Shown here: positions 9,078-19,658 of the stretch, one piece after another
Layout: each line of letters opens with the position of its first letter
Position numbering within the stretch: the first letter of the stretch is position 1
From: an uncultured Psychrobacter sp.
GTDB taxonomy: Bacteria; Pseudomonadota; Gammaproteobacteria; Pseudomonadales; Moraxellaceae
Length of the DNA: 64,000 nucleotides
Direction: 5' to 3'
Assembly: GCF_947500265.1 (NCBI RefSeq)
Contig: NZ_CANMRN010000012.1
Coordinates: 26,307 to 90,306 of the forward strand
Position numbers and translations under genes: made by a program
The notes under the pieces: generated by a model
What the model saw: only the letters and a program-made list of their open reading frames with translations
Told to the model about the DNA's origin: nothing
Database searches by the model: none

Positions 9078-9767
9078 ATGGGGGTAAAAACGATAGATAA
9101 CAATGCGATACATACGTTGTTAGACGAAGCTTTTATAATAAAATCTCAAATGACATCAAATATATATGAGACATCAATGCTAGCAGATGAAAATAACCAG
9201 CCTCCCAGACCTTCTTTTTTCAGTCGTTTAATAAGCCTATTGATTAAGGCTGTCGTATTGCTAGCACTATTATTTGTCTTCGATAAGCTACTACCCAGTA
9301 TCAGTCAACAAACGCAGTCATTTGTGGTTGCCAAATGGCAACAATTGAGCCTATTGCAACAAAAACTGCCGACCGAAAACAGCTTGCCCAGTCCACTACC
9401 AGAACGAAACCTGACAGACACTTGGGGCGCGGCACGTAGCCAAGGCCGCTCCCACGAAGGCATCGACATCTTTGCGCCGCGTAATACTCCCGTACAGTCG
9501 ACCACGCAAGGCGTAGTAAGCAAAGTTGGTGAGAACACCTTGGGTGGGCGCGTAGTCGTGGTAGTAGGGCCGGGTGGCGCAGGACATTACTACGCTCATC
9601 TAGAGGACTATGCTGACATCTCCCCCAATGACTGGGTCAATCAGGGCGATGTGATAGGTTATGTGGGTGATAGCGGTAATGCAAAAGGAACACCGACACA
9701 TGTACATTATGGTATCTATATTAATGGCAGTGCGGTTAACCCTTATCCACTTTTGCAAAAGGATTAA
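9078..9767 (+). CDS. M23 family metallopeptidase (LytM-like), membrane-anchored
   Basis: A peptidoglycan endopeptidase-type protein. One membrane segment ([18 protein letters not shown]) anchors it, and the C-terminal M23 domain faces the periplasm. The zinc ligands are visible: HEGID (His and Asp of HxxxD) and THVHYG (the HxH). The core [13 protein letters not shown] and YAHLEDY are typical. The start is uncertain: the frame is open from a TTG at 9045, with ATGs at 9078, 9150 and 9177, and none has a strong ribosome binding site; 9078 is a compromise. With all ligands retained it is likely active rather than an EnvC-type activator. Confidence 0.85.
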   Translation: MGVKTIDNNAIHTLLDEAFIIKSQMTSNIYETSMLADENNQPPRPSFFSRLISLLIKAVVLLALLFVFDKLLPSISQQTQSFVVAKWQQLSLLQQKLPTENSLPSPLPERNLTDTWGAARSQGRSHEGIDIFAPRNTPVQSTTQGVVSKVGENTLGGRVVVVVGPGGAGHYYAHLEDYADISPNDWVNQGDVIGYVGDSGNAKGTPTHVHYGIYINGSAVNPYPLLQKD

Positions 9768-9874
9768 CGAATACAGAAAAGTATATCGTTGTCCCGAGCT
9801 GAAGTAGTCCTAAGTTTGCATTAATCACAAAACTGAAGCCGAAAAACCAACGCTAATACAGACTAGAAATCATA

Positions 9875-10966
9875 TTAATTGGCTGTGACGGATCTGACGT
9901 AATTTGAGGGAAATACCACACTAAATGTCGATCCTTCCCCTTCTACTGAATCGATTTGCAATTGCGCTTCGTGCTGGTGCAATACGTGCTTTACAATTGC
10001 TAATCCCAACCCCGTACCACCTGTTGCACGGCTACGACCTTTGTCGATACGATAGAAACGCTCTGTTAAACGGGCGATATGCTCTGACGCAATACCGATC
10101 CCATCATCTTCAACCGCGAAACGGCAACCATCAGACGTCCTTGTCCAACTGATAGTGATATTGCCACCCTTTGGCGTATATTTGATCGCATTGATTACTA
10201 GATTGGATAGCGCACTATTCAAGTACATCTCTGACCCGTACAGCCCATCATACGTATCTATATGCAAATGAATGATGTGTTTGTACGCTTGGTTGTAGGC
10301 CTGTGCATCGTCATAGATATTGGTCAGTAGCTTAGTCATATCTATGTAATGCAGCTCGTGTGACTCTTCGATTTCAATCTTAGACAATAGCAGTAAGTCG
10401 TTCACAATTCTGTTCATACGGGCTGTTTGCTGCGTCATCAGCTCAAAACCACGACGCCATTGCGGCGGCATATCTGGCTGATCGGAGAAATTTTCTAGGT
10501 AACCCATCATCACAGTTAACGGTGTCCTAAGCTCATGCGAGACATTCGCCACAAAATCCTGACGCATTTGCTCTAAGTGCCGCAAGCGGGTCACATCATA
10601 TACAAACAGCAGTTTTTCATCACCGAAAGGGGTCAGTTCACACTTCAAGTAGAGACTAGGATCTCGCCATGATTCTATATGGACGCCATCGTTAGGTATC
10701 GTTGTACCTTCATAATACTGGCGGAACTCAGGTACAGTGATAAAGTCAAAAATATTTTGACCTTTGTCCTCTGACTGTAGCAGCAATAAGTCTTGTGCTG
10801 CCTGATTCCACCATTCTAGACCATCATTGTTGTTGAGCAAAATCACTGCATCGCGCAAGGCTCGTAGTGCACTGCCGATTTTTTTGAGTTGCTCCGCTGT
10901 GCTTTGAGTAGATATTTGCTCTAATAGAGCTGATTGCTCACTTTGTGCTGGCGCTATCTTGTCCAT
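9875..10966 (-). CDS. phoR: Phosphate regulon sensor histidine kinase PhoR, lacking membrane segments
   Basis: The histidine kinase partner of the adjacent PhoB. Residues 30-125 form a PAS-like domain, followed by the dimerisation/phosphoacceptor helix VSHELRTPL (His144) and the HATPase domain with NLVINAIKYTPKGG (N box), DDGIGI (G1) and GGTGLGLAIV (G2). E. coli PhoR has about 431 residues with N-terminal membrane helices; this one has 363 and none. The start at 10966 has a good AAGGA ribosome binding site, and only 58 bp separate it from the phoB stop, so no upstream exon-like remnant is available. It probably receives its signal through soluble partners (PstB/PhoU in other species). It forms an operon with phoB. 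Confidence 0.9.
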   Translation of the reverse strand: MDKIAPAQSEQSALLEQISTQSTAEQLKKIGSALRALRDAVILLNNNDGLEWWNQAAQDLLLLQSEDKGQNIFDFITVPEFRQYYEGTTIPNDGVHIESWRDPSLYLKCELTPFGDEKLLFVYDVTRLRHLEQMRQDFVANVSHELRTPLTVMMGYLENFSDQPDMPPQWRRGFELMTQQTARMNRIVNDLLLLSKIEIEESHELHYIDMTKLLTNIYDDAQAYNQAYKHIIHLHIDTYDGLYGSEMYLNSALSNLVINAIKYTPKGGNITISWTRTSDGCRFAVEDDGIGIASEHIARLTERFYRIDKGRSRATGGTGLGLAIVKHVLHQHEAQLQIDSVEGEGSTFSVVFPSNYVRSVTAN

Positions 10967-11024
10967 TTTTTATCCTTACCACTATCCGCGGCCTTTATAT
11001 CGCTGCGGCATTATTTGTACAAGA

Positions 11025-11729
11025 TTAACTTGGCTCAATCAGGCTAGAAAATCGATAGCCTGTTCCACGTACCGTCTGTATCAATGTATCACAGTCATAA
11101 GGTCGCAGTAATTTACGTAGACGTTTAATATGCACATCGATGGTTCGGTCTTCGATGTATACATTGCCGCCCCATACCTGATCGAGCAGCTGCGTTCGTG
11201 TATAGGCGCGCTCAGGGTGACTCATAAAAAATGCCAATAGGCGATACTCTGTGGGCCCAACATCAACGATTTTACCGGCAGCTGTCACGCGCTGACTCTT
11301 AGTATCTAAACTTAACTGCCCAATTTCGATAGGTTTGTCGCTACTCATCGCGCTACTGCGGCGTAGTACGGCTTTGATTCTAGAAATCAGTTCACGAGTC
11401 GAAAAAGGCTTGGTCATATAATCATCTGCGCCTGCATCTAGACCATGCACCTTACTGTCTTCTTCACTTTTTGCCGTTAGCATAATGACTGGTATTTCAG
11501 AGAGTAGCTCGTCGTTTTTAAGCATACGACAAAAATCCACACCGCTCTTGTCACCCGGCAACATCCAGTCTAACAGTATCAGTGACGGCCTATGATCGAC
11601 CACTTGCTGATGCGCCTCTGACACGTCAGCCGCTTGCAAGCTATCAAACCCAGCCATCTCTAGCGTCATGACAACCATTTCACGAATCGCAGGCTCATCT
11701 TCAACAATCAAAATTTGCTCATTATACAT
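11025..11729 (-). CDS. phoB: Phosphate regulon response regulator PhoB
   Basis: An OmpR-class DNA-binding response regulator of 234 residues. The receiver domain has the acidic pocket (D11, E12), phosphoacceptor D54 in LLDWMLPG and the LTAK lysine near 106. The C-terminal winged helix has the typical GPTEYRLLAFF, YTRTQLLDQVWG and VDVHIKRLRKLL. Similarity to E. coli PhoB is high throughout. It is the first gene of phoB-phoR. No Pho box was found upstream in 11730-11841. Confidence 0.95.
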   Translation of the reverse strand: MYNEQILIVEDEPAIREMVVMTLEMAGFDSLQAADVSEAHQQVVDHRPSLILLDWMLPGDKSGVDFCRMLKNDELLSEIPVIMLTAKSEEDSKVHGLDAGADDYMTKPFSTRELISRIKAVLRRSSAMSSDKPIEIGQLSLDTKSQRVTAAGKIVDVGPTEYRLLAFFMSHPERAYTRTQLLDQVWGGNVYIEDRTIDVHIKRLRKLLRPYDCDTLIQTVRGTGYRFSSLIEPS

Positions 11730-11841
11730 AGGACATTCTCGGTGTTAGAGGACAAAATCTAGCATGTAAAAAGGCGATATATACTCACCAGTCTCTACCT
11801 ATTAAACGGATTAATTATGACAGCTTGATGACACTCTAAAA

Positions 11842-12294
11842 TCAGGTTTCTAGTAAAAAATTGAGCGGCCCATCATTGACGCTCGACACTTGCATATCCG
11901 CACCAAACTGACCAGTTGCCACATTTGGATACTTAGTTTTGGCATAATCGACCAGTTGTTCAAATAGCGCTTGCGCCGCAGCAGGTGCCATCGCACCACC
12001 GAAGTCTGGTCGGCGACCTTTGTCTGTTTTTGCCATCAAGGTAAATTGCGAGACCAATAATAGCCCACCACCGACCTGCTGAACGTTTTTATCCAGTTTA
12101 CCAAATTTGGCCGGATCATCATCATTTTCAAAAATGCGATAGGTCAGTATTTTGTCAATCATACGCTGGGCAGCAGCGAAATCGTCTTCATGCCCTAAGC
12201 CAATATATGCCAATACTCCATGCTCAATCTCGCCGATACACTGCTGATCGACGACCACACTAGCCTGCTTCACCCGTTGTATGAGTGCTTTCAT
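11842..12294 (-). CDS. dtd: D-aminoacyl-tRNA deacylase
   Basis: Dtd removes D-amino acids and glycine wrongly charged on tRNA. The 150 residues cover the whole family from MKALIQRV to the C-terminal GPLNFLLET. The active-site motif SQFTLMA is intact at residues 82-88. The second motif, usually NxGPxT, reads NDGPLN: the Gly-Pro pair that gives chiral proofreading is kept but the final Thr is Asn. The gene lies just upstream of phoB in the same direction, about 110 bp away. Confidence 0.95.
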   Translation of the reverse strand: MKALIQRVKQASVVVDQQCIGEIEHGVLAYIGLGHEDDFAAAQRMIDKILTYRIFENDDDPAKFGKLDKNVQQVGGGLLLVSQFTLMAKTDKGRRPDFGGAMAPAAAQALFEQLVDYAKTKYPNVATGQFGADMQVSSVNDGPLNFLLET

Positions 12295-12375
12295 TTACTA
12301 ATTCCTTAACAGATTATGGCCATACAATAATATGCTGTCCATGATAAAATACCGTCATTAACTTAACTATTATTA

Positions 12376-12535
12376 GGGCGTGTTTGATATTCACAAATAG
12401 GTACTGCGGATCGCTAAAACTGTTCCAGACAAGGCGTAAAACGACGATAATGCTCATGCCTTATCTAGATTTACAACGTAGTATGGCGCAATTTTAGCCA
12501 CTGTCAGTGCCATGGTCGAATTTCCAACACGCCCC
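12376..12535. mobile_element. MITE-like element with terminal inverted repeats
   Basis: A segment of about 160 bp has inverted ends: GGGCGTGTTTGATATTC at 12376-12392 and, on the other strand from 12535, GGGGCGTGTTGGAAATT. The first nine bases GGGCGTGTT match exactly apart from one extra G. TATTA borders both sides (12371-12375 and 12536-12540), which looks like a target duplication. It has no coding capacity. Ends of this kind occur on IS5-like elements, but the parent element is not in the window. It sits immediately upstream of psd. Confidence 0.65.
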
Positions 12536-12568
12536 TATTACATTACACCTTATTTTGGTAGCCTTATT

Positions 12569-13405
12569 ATGAATGTATTTACCACCTTACAACAGCTTGT
12601 GCCGCAGCAAAAGCTCAGTAAAGTCGCTGGACGTTTGGCCGCCAGTCGCCACCCTTATGTCAAACGCACCTTTATCCGTAGCTTTGCCAAAGCTTATAAT
12701 ATCAGCTTAGACGAGTACGAACGCCAAAGCCTAAACGCTTATGAGAGTTTTAATGACTTTTTTACCCGCGAGTTAAAAGAAGACGCTCGTACTATCGACG
12801 CCACTGCAAATGGTATCGTGAGCCCTGCGGACGGTATTATCTCTCAGCTAGGACAAATCGAAGACCATAAACTACTACAAGCTAAAGGGCGTCACTATGA
12901 TGTCGGCCAATTGCTTGCTGATAGTGAAGATGGCAGTTATTTCGCTGATGGTAGTTTTGCGACTATCTACTTAGCGCCTAGCAACTATCACCGTGTGCAT
13001 ATGCCGTTTACTGGCACATTGACCAAGACTCGCTATGTACCTGGCACCCTGTTTTCGGTCAACAATACTACGGCGGCTAACGTGCCGGACTTGTTTGCAC
13101 GTAATGAGCGTCTGGTCTGTATGTTTGATACCAAATATGGCAAAGCAGCTGTTGTGATGGTTGGCGCTATGATCGTCGCTGGTATTGAAACTGTTGCCAC
13201 TGGCAAGATTGCTCGTACTAACGACATATTCGAGTCCGATCATGACATGCAGTTTGCAGCAGGCGAAGAGCTTGGACGCTTCTATCTAGGCTCAACGGCT
13301 ATCGTAGTATTACCAAAAGCAGCAAAGGCTGACTGGCTAGATAGTATGCAAGCCAACAGCGTCGTGCAAATGGGTCAGTTGCTAGGAATGGCAAATGCTC
13401 AATAA
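12569..13405 (+). CDS. psd: Phosphatidylserine decarboxylase proenzyme
   Basis: Converts phosphatidylserine to phosphatidylethanolamine at the inner membrane. With the start placed at 12569 it has 278 residues, matching the family. The self-cleavage motif LGST is at residues 240-243; cleavage before Ser242 would create the pyruvoyl group. Other hallmarks are FNDFFTREL (61-69), SPADG (85-89) and the active-site His region NYHRVHMP (139-146). The frame is open further upstream to 12512, but that part lies inside the inverted-repeat element and is unlikely to be translated. A terminator follows. Confidence 0.93.
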   Translation: MNVFTTLQQLVPQQKLSKVAGRLAASRHPYVKRTFIRSFAKAYNISLDEYERQSLNAYESFNDFFTRELKEDARTIDATANGIVSPADGIISQLGQIEDHKLLQAKGRHYDVGQLLADSEDGSYFADGSFATIYLAPSNYHRVHMPFTGTLTKTRYVPGTLFSVNNTTAANVPDLFARNERLVCMFDTKYGKAAVVMVGAMIVAGIETVATGKIARTNDIFESDHDMQFAAGEELGRFYLGSTAIVVLPKAAKADWLDSMQANSVVQMGQLLGMANAQ

Positions 13406-13434
13406 CACGCCTGTATAAGAGTACTGAAAATATC

Positions 13435-13478
13435 AGCCCAGTTAAGCGTGAATCATAATGCTTAATTGGGCTTTTTTA
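13435..13478 (+). terminator. Intrinsic terminator after psd
   Basis: A 13-bp stem with one mismatch (13435-13447 with 13460-13472, AGCCCA at its base) is followed by six T. Confidence 0.85.
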
Positions 13479-13498
13479 TGCCTGCTACTTGTGCAGAT

Positions 13499-14128
13499 TT
13501 ACGCATCAATCAGCCAGCCTTGCTGAGTTGCGTATGCAATATTATGTGAGAGCCAATCATGGATAGGAGGAAAGCTGTCTTTGATAAATGCATGCGCACA
13601 CGTCACCTGCGATCGCGTAACGCCAAGCTCAATCCACGTTTTACCTTTGGTATTTAGATTGAGTAAAAACGGCAATAAGCGATCGACCACTCTGAGTAAC
13701 TGACTCTCTTTGCTATTTCCTGTTTCCTGCGCTTCCCAAACCTCGCTTAAATCACTAATACCATTGCCTCGCTCACGTTGCAATCTGGCAATGCCTGCAC
13801 GCTCTTCGACGTGTGCATCAGTACGCGTATCGGCATACAAAAAAGTATCTCCAGCATCAATCTCACCCAAATCATGAACCAGTGCCATCTTCAGCAATTT
13901 TTCATGATTGACATCTAACGCAAATAATTCAGCAATCGACCAACAGGCCATCGCTAAATGCCAAGAGTGTTCGGCAGAGTTTTCTTTGCGAGTAGTCTGT
14001 GTCACATAGCTGCGGCGATTCACGCGTTTGAGCGCATCTAACTCCAATAAGAAATGAGTGACATCGTCGATATCGATATGTGAAGTAGATTCGGAATGAG
14101 TGAGTGATATAGAGCTGGCTTGCGACAT
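13499..14128 (-). CDS. HD domain hydrolase (YfbR/HDDC2-like 5'-nucleotidase)
   Basis: A 209-residue HD-superfamily phosphohydrolase. Metal-binding residues are visible as SAEHSWHLAM (the H of the first motif), LVHDLGEIDAGD (HD pair and downstream Asp) and a later VDRLLPFLLN. The opening ALKRVNRRSYV matches the HDDC2/YfbR group, which dephosphorylates deoxynucleoside monophosphates. The N-terminal 20 residues are Ser/Thr/His rich and look unstructured. It converges with psd. The exact substrate is inferred from the family only. Confidence 0.85.
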   Translation of the reverse strand: MSQASSISLTHSESTSHIDIDDVTHFLLELDALKRVNRRSYVTQTTRKENSAEHSWHLAMACWSIAELFALDVNHEKLLKMALVHDLGEIDAGDTFLYADTRTDAHVEERAGIARLQRERGNGISDLSEVWEAQETGNSKESQLLRVVDRLLPFLLNLNTKGKTWIELGVTRSQVTCAHAFIKDSFPPIHDWLSHNIAYATQQGWLIDA

Positions 14129-14260
14129 TGTTTTTCTCTGGTTTTCTCTAATTATTGGTTTTTTAATGCTTATGAGTTCTGGCGATTTTAAGTTTCATTG
14201 CTCAAGGTATTATAGTTAGTTTGATATCTAGCAATGGTTAAAAGACTATTACCGTTATCA

Positions 14261-14292
14261 AAAAAATAGCGCTTATTTTACCAAGCGCTATC
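14261..14292 (-). terminator. Intrinsic terminator of the isochorismatase-like gene
   Basis: TAGCGCTT (14267-14274) pairs with AAGCGCTA (14283-14290). Read on the minus strand, the stem is followed by six T, so it ends the transcript entering from 14369. Confidence 0.8.
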
Positions 14293-14368
14293 TATTATAA
14301 GTTAGAAGATAAATAGTTAAATTGATTCCCTATTTATCCAAGTCTTTAAGCACCTAGATATTAGCCAC

Positions 14369-14944
14369 CTACTTGATCAAATTGATAATGGTTTTAAATG
14401 CAGGATCTTCACTGCTGCGGCACAGCTCAAATAAGATTGATTCGACAGTGCTGATTACCCCGCCCGCACGGCGAATACGGCGAATTGCTTGCTTTTTATC
14501 ATAAGGAAAACGAGAACCCACCGCATCTCCAATAATGACAGGCTGCATACCATTGTCCAATAAATCTAGTGCCGTTTGCATGATACAGACATGCGCTTCA
14601 GCACCAAAAAGCAACACAGTACTACGGTTCTGCTGCGCTAGATGGTGCCATGAATCATTATTATCGCAGGCACTAAAGGTGACCTTTTCAAAGCTCTTGG
14701 CATTGTCTCCTTCGAGTACGTCGCGCAGCTCTGGCAAGGTATCGCCCAATCCTTTTTTATATTGTTCATTGAGCATAATTGGAATATTGAGCGCTTGCAG
14801 CCCTTTAATCAAGGTAACGGTTTTTTTGACGATATTTTCGTGATCATAGATATGCGGCGTTAAGCGCTCTTGCACATCAACAATCATTGCTTGGGTATTC
14901 TCACGAGCGATTCGATAGGTGCGATCATTAATCATAGTAGACAT
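14369..14944 (-). CDS. Isochorismatase-family cysteine hydrolase
   Basis: A 191-residue cysteine hydrolase of the isochorismatase/nicotinamidase fold. The catalytic triad can be placed at Asp23 (MIVDVQERL), a Lys in the KKGLGDTLPEL segment and the nucleophile Cys in GAEAHVCIMQ. It is not likely a true isochorismatase, since no siderophore genes are near. The frame is open 25 codons further up, but ATG at 14944 is preceded by AAGGAGTG, a near-perfect ribosome binding site, and was chosen. It resembles the YcaC-like subgroup; the substrate is unknown. Confidence 0.87.
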   Translation of the reverse strand: MSTMINDRTYRIARENTQAMIVDVQERLTPHIYDHENIVKKTVTLIKGLQALNIPIMLNEQYKKGLGDTLPELRDVLEGDNAKSFEKVTFSACDNNDSWHHLAQQNRSTVLLFGAEAHVCIMQTALDLLDNGMQPVIIGDAVGSRFPYDKKQAIRRIRRAGGVISTVESILFELCRSSEDPAFKTIINLIK

Positions 14945-15136
14945 AGTACACTCCTTGTACGGCTGACAGTTGCAACTAAAAACTATTTTAGAATTATCAT
15001 AAACAGTGCCATGGTTCATCTTTCTCTTATTTAGTCATAGTTTCATGAATGCGTCAATGGAGATAATTTTTAATCGCCGTAATACTGTGTTTTTCGACTC
15101 CGTGTTTTATTAGCTTACCAAACATCAGTTTTACCC

Positions 15137-15175
15137 ATAAAAAAACCTCTAGCCGTTATGACTAGAGGTTTTTTA
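15137..15175. terminator. Bidirectional intrinsic terminator downstream of fadA
   Basis: AACCTCTAG (15144-15152) and CTAGAGGTT (15162-15170) form a 9-bp stem with an A-run before and a T-run after. On the minus strand it ends the fadBA transcript. Confidence 0.85.
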
Positions 15176-15229
15176 TTAGCGAGTAGCTACTTATTGAGTG
15201 TTCAAATAATCTTGTTTATATAAATAAGA

Positions 15230-16447
<1,218 letters not shown>

Positions 16448-16632
16448 TTACGACTATTACCTTGTTAACCCCGCTCAAAGTAAAATAGGTACATTTGCGC
16501 TTGATTTACTCGTACTAGCATTAAACTGAACCAACTATAATCGTACGTTCGCTATTGGAGACGATTCATGTCTCAATTGCTTTCATGCAAAATAGCAAAC
16601 GTACTGCACTTTATCCTAGTAATGACTGACTA

Positions 16633-18792
16633 TTACGCTGTTGCGTAAAAAGTCTCGCCTGCGGCTGCCATGTCGCGAATCTTTTGTGGCGCTTCATAAG
16701 CTTTGCCAAGATGTGCGTATTTTTCACATAGTGCCAAGTAGTTATCTAGACCCATTTGATCGATATAACGGCATGGGCCACCACGGAATGGAGGGAAACC
16801 TACGCCCATGATCATCGCCATATCGGCCTCGCTTGGTGTGCTTACGATGTTGTCTTCTAGGCAGCGAACGGTTTCGTTACAGAAGGCAATCATAGTGCGA
16901 TCAATGATTGCTTGATCGTCAAAGGTCTGCTTTTCGCTATCAGTCGTGGCTTTTAGCAGCTCGTAAGTGGCTTCGTCAGCAACTTTCTTTGGCTTGCCGC
17001 GCTTGTCCATTTCGTACTTATAGAAACCGATACCATTTTTCTGACCCAGACGCTCATTGTCATATAGATGCTGGATAGCACCTTTATAATCAGGCTTCAT
17101 GCGATCAGGGAAACCATCAGCCATCACCGCTGCGCCATGTACACCTGTATCTAGACCGACCACGTCGATTAGGTATGCAGGGCCCATTGGCCAACCGAAT
17201 TTTTCCATAACTTTATCGACATGAGCAAAGTCAGCACCTTGCTTAAGCAGCAAGTCAAAAGCGCCAAAGTATGGGAACAATACACGGTTCACCAAGAAAC
17301 CTGGGCAGTCATTAACTACTACGGGCACTTTACCCATTTTAGAAGCAAGTGCAACAGTAGTCGCGATGGCTTCTTCAGATGATTTCTCACCGCGGATAAC
17401 TTCTACCAATGGCATACGATGTACTGGGTTGAAGAAATGCATACCGACGAAGTTTTCTGGACGCTCAAGCGCTTCTGCTAGGAACGTAATAGAGATAGTC
17501 GAGGTGTTTGACGCTAGGATACAGTCGTCTTTTACCAAGCCTTCTACTTCTTTAAGTACCGCACGCTTCACGTTTGGATTTTCTACAACGGCTTCGATAA
17601 CGATATCAGTCTCAGCAAAGTCACCATAGTTCAAAGTAGGACGGATACGGCTTAACGTTTCACCCATTTTTGCTGGGGTCATCTTGCCGCGTTCTACCAT
17701 TTTGCCAAGCAGTTTGCTCGCTTCGCCCATACCAAGGTCTAATTGCTCAGACTTGATATCTTTCATGATGATTGGCAAGCCTTTGCTGGCTGCTTGATAA
17801 GCGATACCGCCACCCATGATACCAGCGCCTAGTACAGCGGCTTCGTTGATGTCGTGTGCTTGTTTGCTATGCTGTTTCGCTAACTTTTTAACCAATTGAT
17901 CGTTTAAGAACAAACCAACCAAGCTTTCTGCTTGTGGGGTTTTAGCCGCTTTCGCAAAACCAGCAGCTTCTACTTCGATCGCTTTGTCACGTGGTAGGTT
18001 AACGTGTTTTTCAATGGCTTCGATTGCTAGCGCTGGTGCTGGGTATTGCTTAGGATTCGCTTTAGCGAAAATAGCACCTTTGGCACTGTTGAACGCCATT
18101 GCTTGCTCAAGCTGGTTTAGCTTAACTGGAGCCAGTTTTTCTTCACGTTTTGCTTTCCAATCAAGCTCACCTGAGATACATTTTTTGACTAGATCAATTG
18201 CGGCATCTTGTAAGTCGTCAGCAGGTACAGTCGCATCAACCAAGCCTAGCTTCAATGCTGCCAATGCTTTCTTTGGGCTACCAGTCGCGATCAGCTCAAG
18301 TGCGTTATCGATACCGATGATACGCGTACTACGAACTGTACCGCCGAAACCTGGGAAGATACCTAGCTGAGTTTCTGGCAAACCGATGATGGCTTTGTCA
18401 CTCATGACACGGTATTCACAAACCAAAGTCATTTCGCAACCGCCGCCCATCGCCGCGCCATTGATAGCCGCAACTTTAGGGAATGGCAGGTCTTCAAAAC
18501 GATTGAAAGCGTCATTAACATGAACGACCCAATCTTTGATCTCGCTTTCTGATTTTTTGAAAGAACCGACGAATTCTGTGATATCAGCACCAGCGATAAA
18601 CACGCCTTTGGCTGAAGTAACGATAAGACCTTTTACGTTGTCGGCTTTTTCTAACGCACTAACTGCTTCACCAAACTGTTTGTTGGTTTCGGCATCAAAT
18701 TTGTTCACGCTCTCATTTTCGGCGTTGTACTGCATGTTGGCGATGCCATCCTCTAGCATTGTCACCGTGATGCGATTTCCTTGGTATACCAT
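16633..18792 (-). CDS. fadB: Fatty acid oxidation complex subunit alpha
   Basis: A multifunctional enoyl-CoA hydratase/3-hydroxyacyl-CoA dehydrogenase of 719 residues. The N-terminal crotonase domain (about 1-190) has [12 protein letters not shown] and the second glutamate region [15 protein letters not shown]. The NAD-binding domain opens with [18 protein letters not shown] at about 315-332. The dehydrogenase signature is [16 protein letters not shown] at about 447-462. The C-terminal 3HCDH domain contains DVVGLDTG and [13 protein letters not shown]. It forms the complex with FadA. The start ATG has AAGGAGT a few bases upstream. Confidence 0.97.
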   Translation of the reverse strand: MVYQGNRITVTMLEDGIANMQYNAENESVNKFDAETNKQFGEAVSALEKADNVKGLIVTSAKGVFIAGADITEFVGSFKKSESEIKDWVVHVNDAFNRFEDLPFPKVAAINGAAMGGGCEMTLVCEYRVMSDKAIIGLPETQLGIFPGFGGTVRSTRIIGIDNALELIATGSPKKALAALKLGLVDATVPADDLQDAAIDLVKKCISGELDWKAKREEKLAPVKLNQLEQAMAFNSAKGAIFAKANPKQYPAPALAIEAIEKHVNLPRDKAIEVEAAGFAKAAKTPQAESLVGLFLNDQLVKKLAKQHSKQAHDINEAAVLGAGIMGGGIAYQAASKGLPIIMKDIKSEQLDLGMGEASKLLGKMVERGKMTPAKMGETLSRIRPTLNYGDFAETDIVIEAVVENPNVKRAVLKEVEGLVKDDCILASNTSTISITFLAEALERPENFVGMHFFNPVHRMPLVEVIRGEKSSEEAIATTVALASKMGKVPVVVNDCPGFLVNRVLFPYFGAFDLLLKQGADFAHVDKVMEKFGWPMGPAYLIDVVGLDTGVHGAAVMADGFPDRMKPDYKGAIQHLYDNERLGQKNGIGFYKYEMDKRGKPKKVADEATYELLKATTDSEKQTFDDQAIIDRTMIAFCNETVRCLEDNIVSTPSEADMAMIMGVGFPPFRGGPCRYIDQMGLDNYLALCEKYAHLGKAYEAPQKIRDMAAAGETFYATA

Positions 18793-19658
18793 TTGAAACT
18801 CCTTTCTATATAACGAAAGCTACGTTTTGAATTAAAATAAATAGCCAGTTACTGTTAGTAAAATGGGTAATAGCACTGTGCGCTTGTCATGTTATAAAGA
18901 CAAACATATAACCAGCTCACAAGTGAAGATGTCTTTATTATCCAGCGTTCATCATGATGCACGTATTTTGCGTCTCTTGCATGACATCATATGACGCTTC
19001 ATTTATATACTGCTGTTGCAGGTACTGATGTTCAAAATATTGACTGAGACTTGGTCTAACACTCGGTATCGACGATTGAACATCCTGAGAAAAAACCCAG
19101 TAGGGTCACCATCAGACCATTTTCACGTCAATTAGTGTAGGGGATTATGCCCCTAACTGTCACAAGCTAATACCATACTCGCAAGTCACTCTTAAATCAC
19201 TTGCAGGCATTTACCTTACGCTAAAAGTGTTTTAGTGAATAAATGTATACTGAATTGTTAATTTAGATTTATTTCGTGTTGTTGACTTCATACATGCCAT
19301 CTTTGGAACGACAGTCCGTTAGCGCTGCTTAATAAATGCTACTTGGTCAGTGCTAGCTATTCAGTGTTAGTATTCAGTACCATTTTTCTACGGTAATAAG
19401 ATTAACGTGCCAGCCTAGCTTGCTCTTTTATCAGAACATATTCAACCAGAGAGTGACATCATCCATCGGTAACGAAATCTTGTCGTTATATTGCAGCTAA
19501 GATTGCTCTACTTTCGAATAGACTTCGGTAGAAAAATGCAAAAAATAATCAATTGATACCGTGTGTCACATAAGCGATATGACCTATCATGCTACACTAA
19601 TAGCGTTTTTATCTTATCCCTAATAAGTTTTATTGTATCCCTGATAAATGGTTGGATT
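18793..19658. other. Large intergenic region between fadB and ispA
   Basis: No gene could be supported. It holds the divergent promoters of fadB and ispA. A perfect TAGGGG/CCCCTA inverted repeat (19138-19143 and 19150-19155, 6-nt loop) is the clearest structure. The coding frame of ispA extends into 19563-19658 as a hydrophobic stretch, but this is judged untranslated. Confidence 0.45.

Noticed and set aside
12512..12568. N-terminal extension of psd to 12512
   Set aside because: This part lies in the inverted-repeat element and its edge; the family begins at the ATG at 12569.
17984..18370. 128-codon open frame opposite fadB
   Set aside because: Antisense to fadB, Ser/Ala-rich shadow frame without a ribosome binding site.
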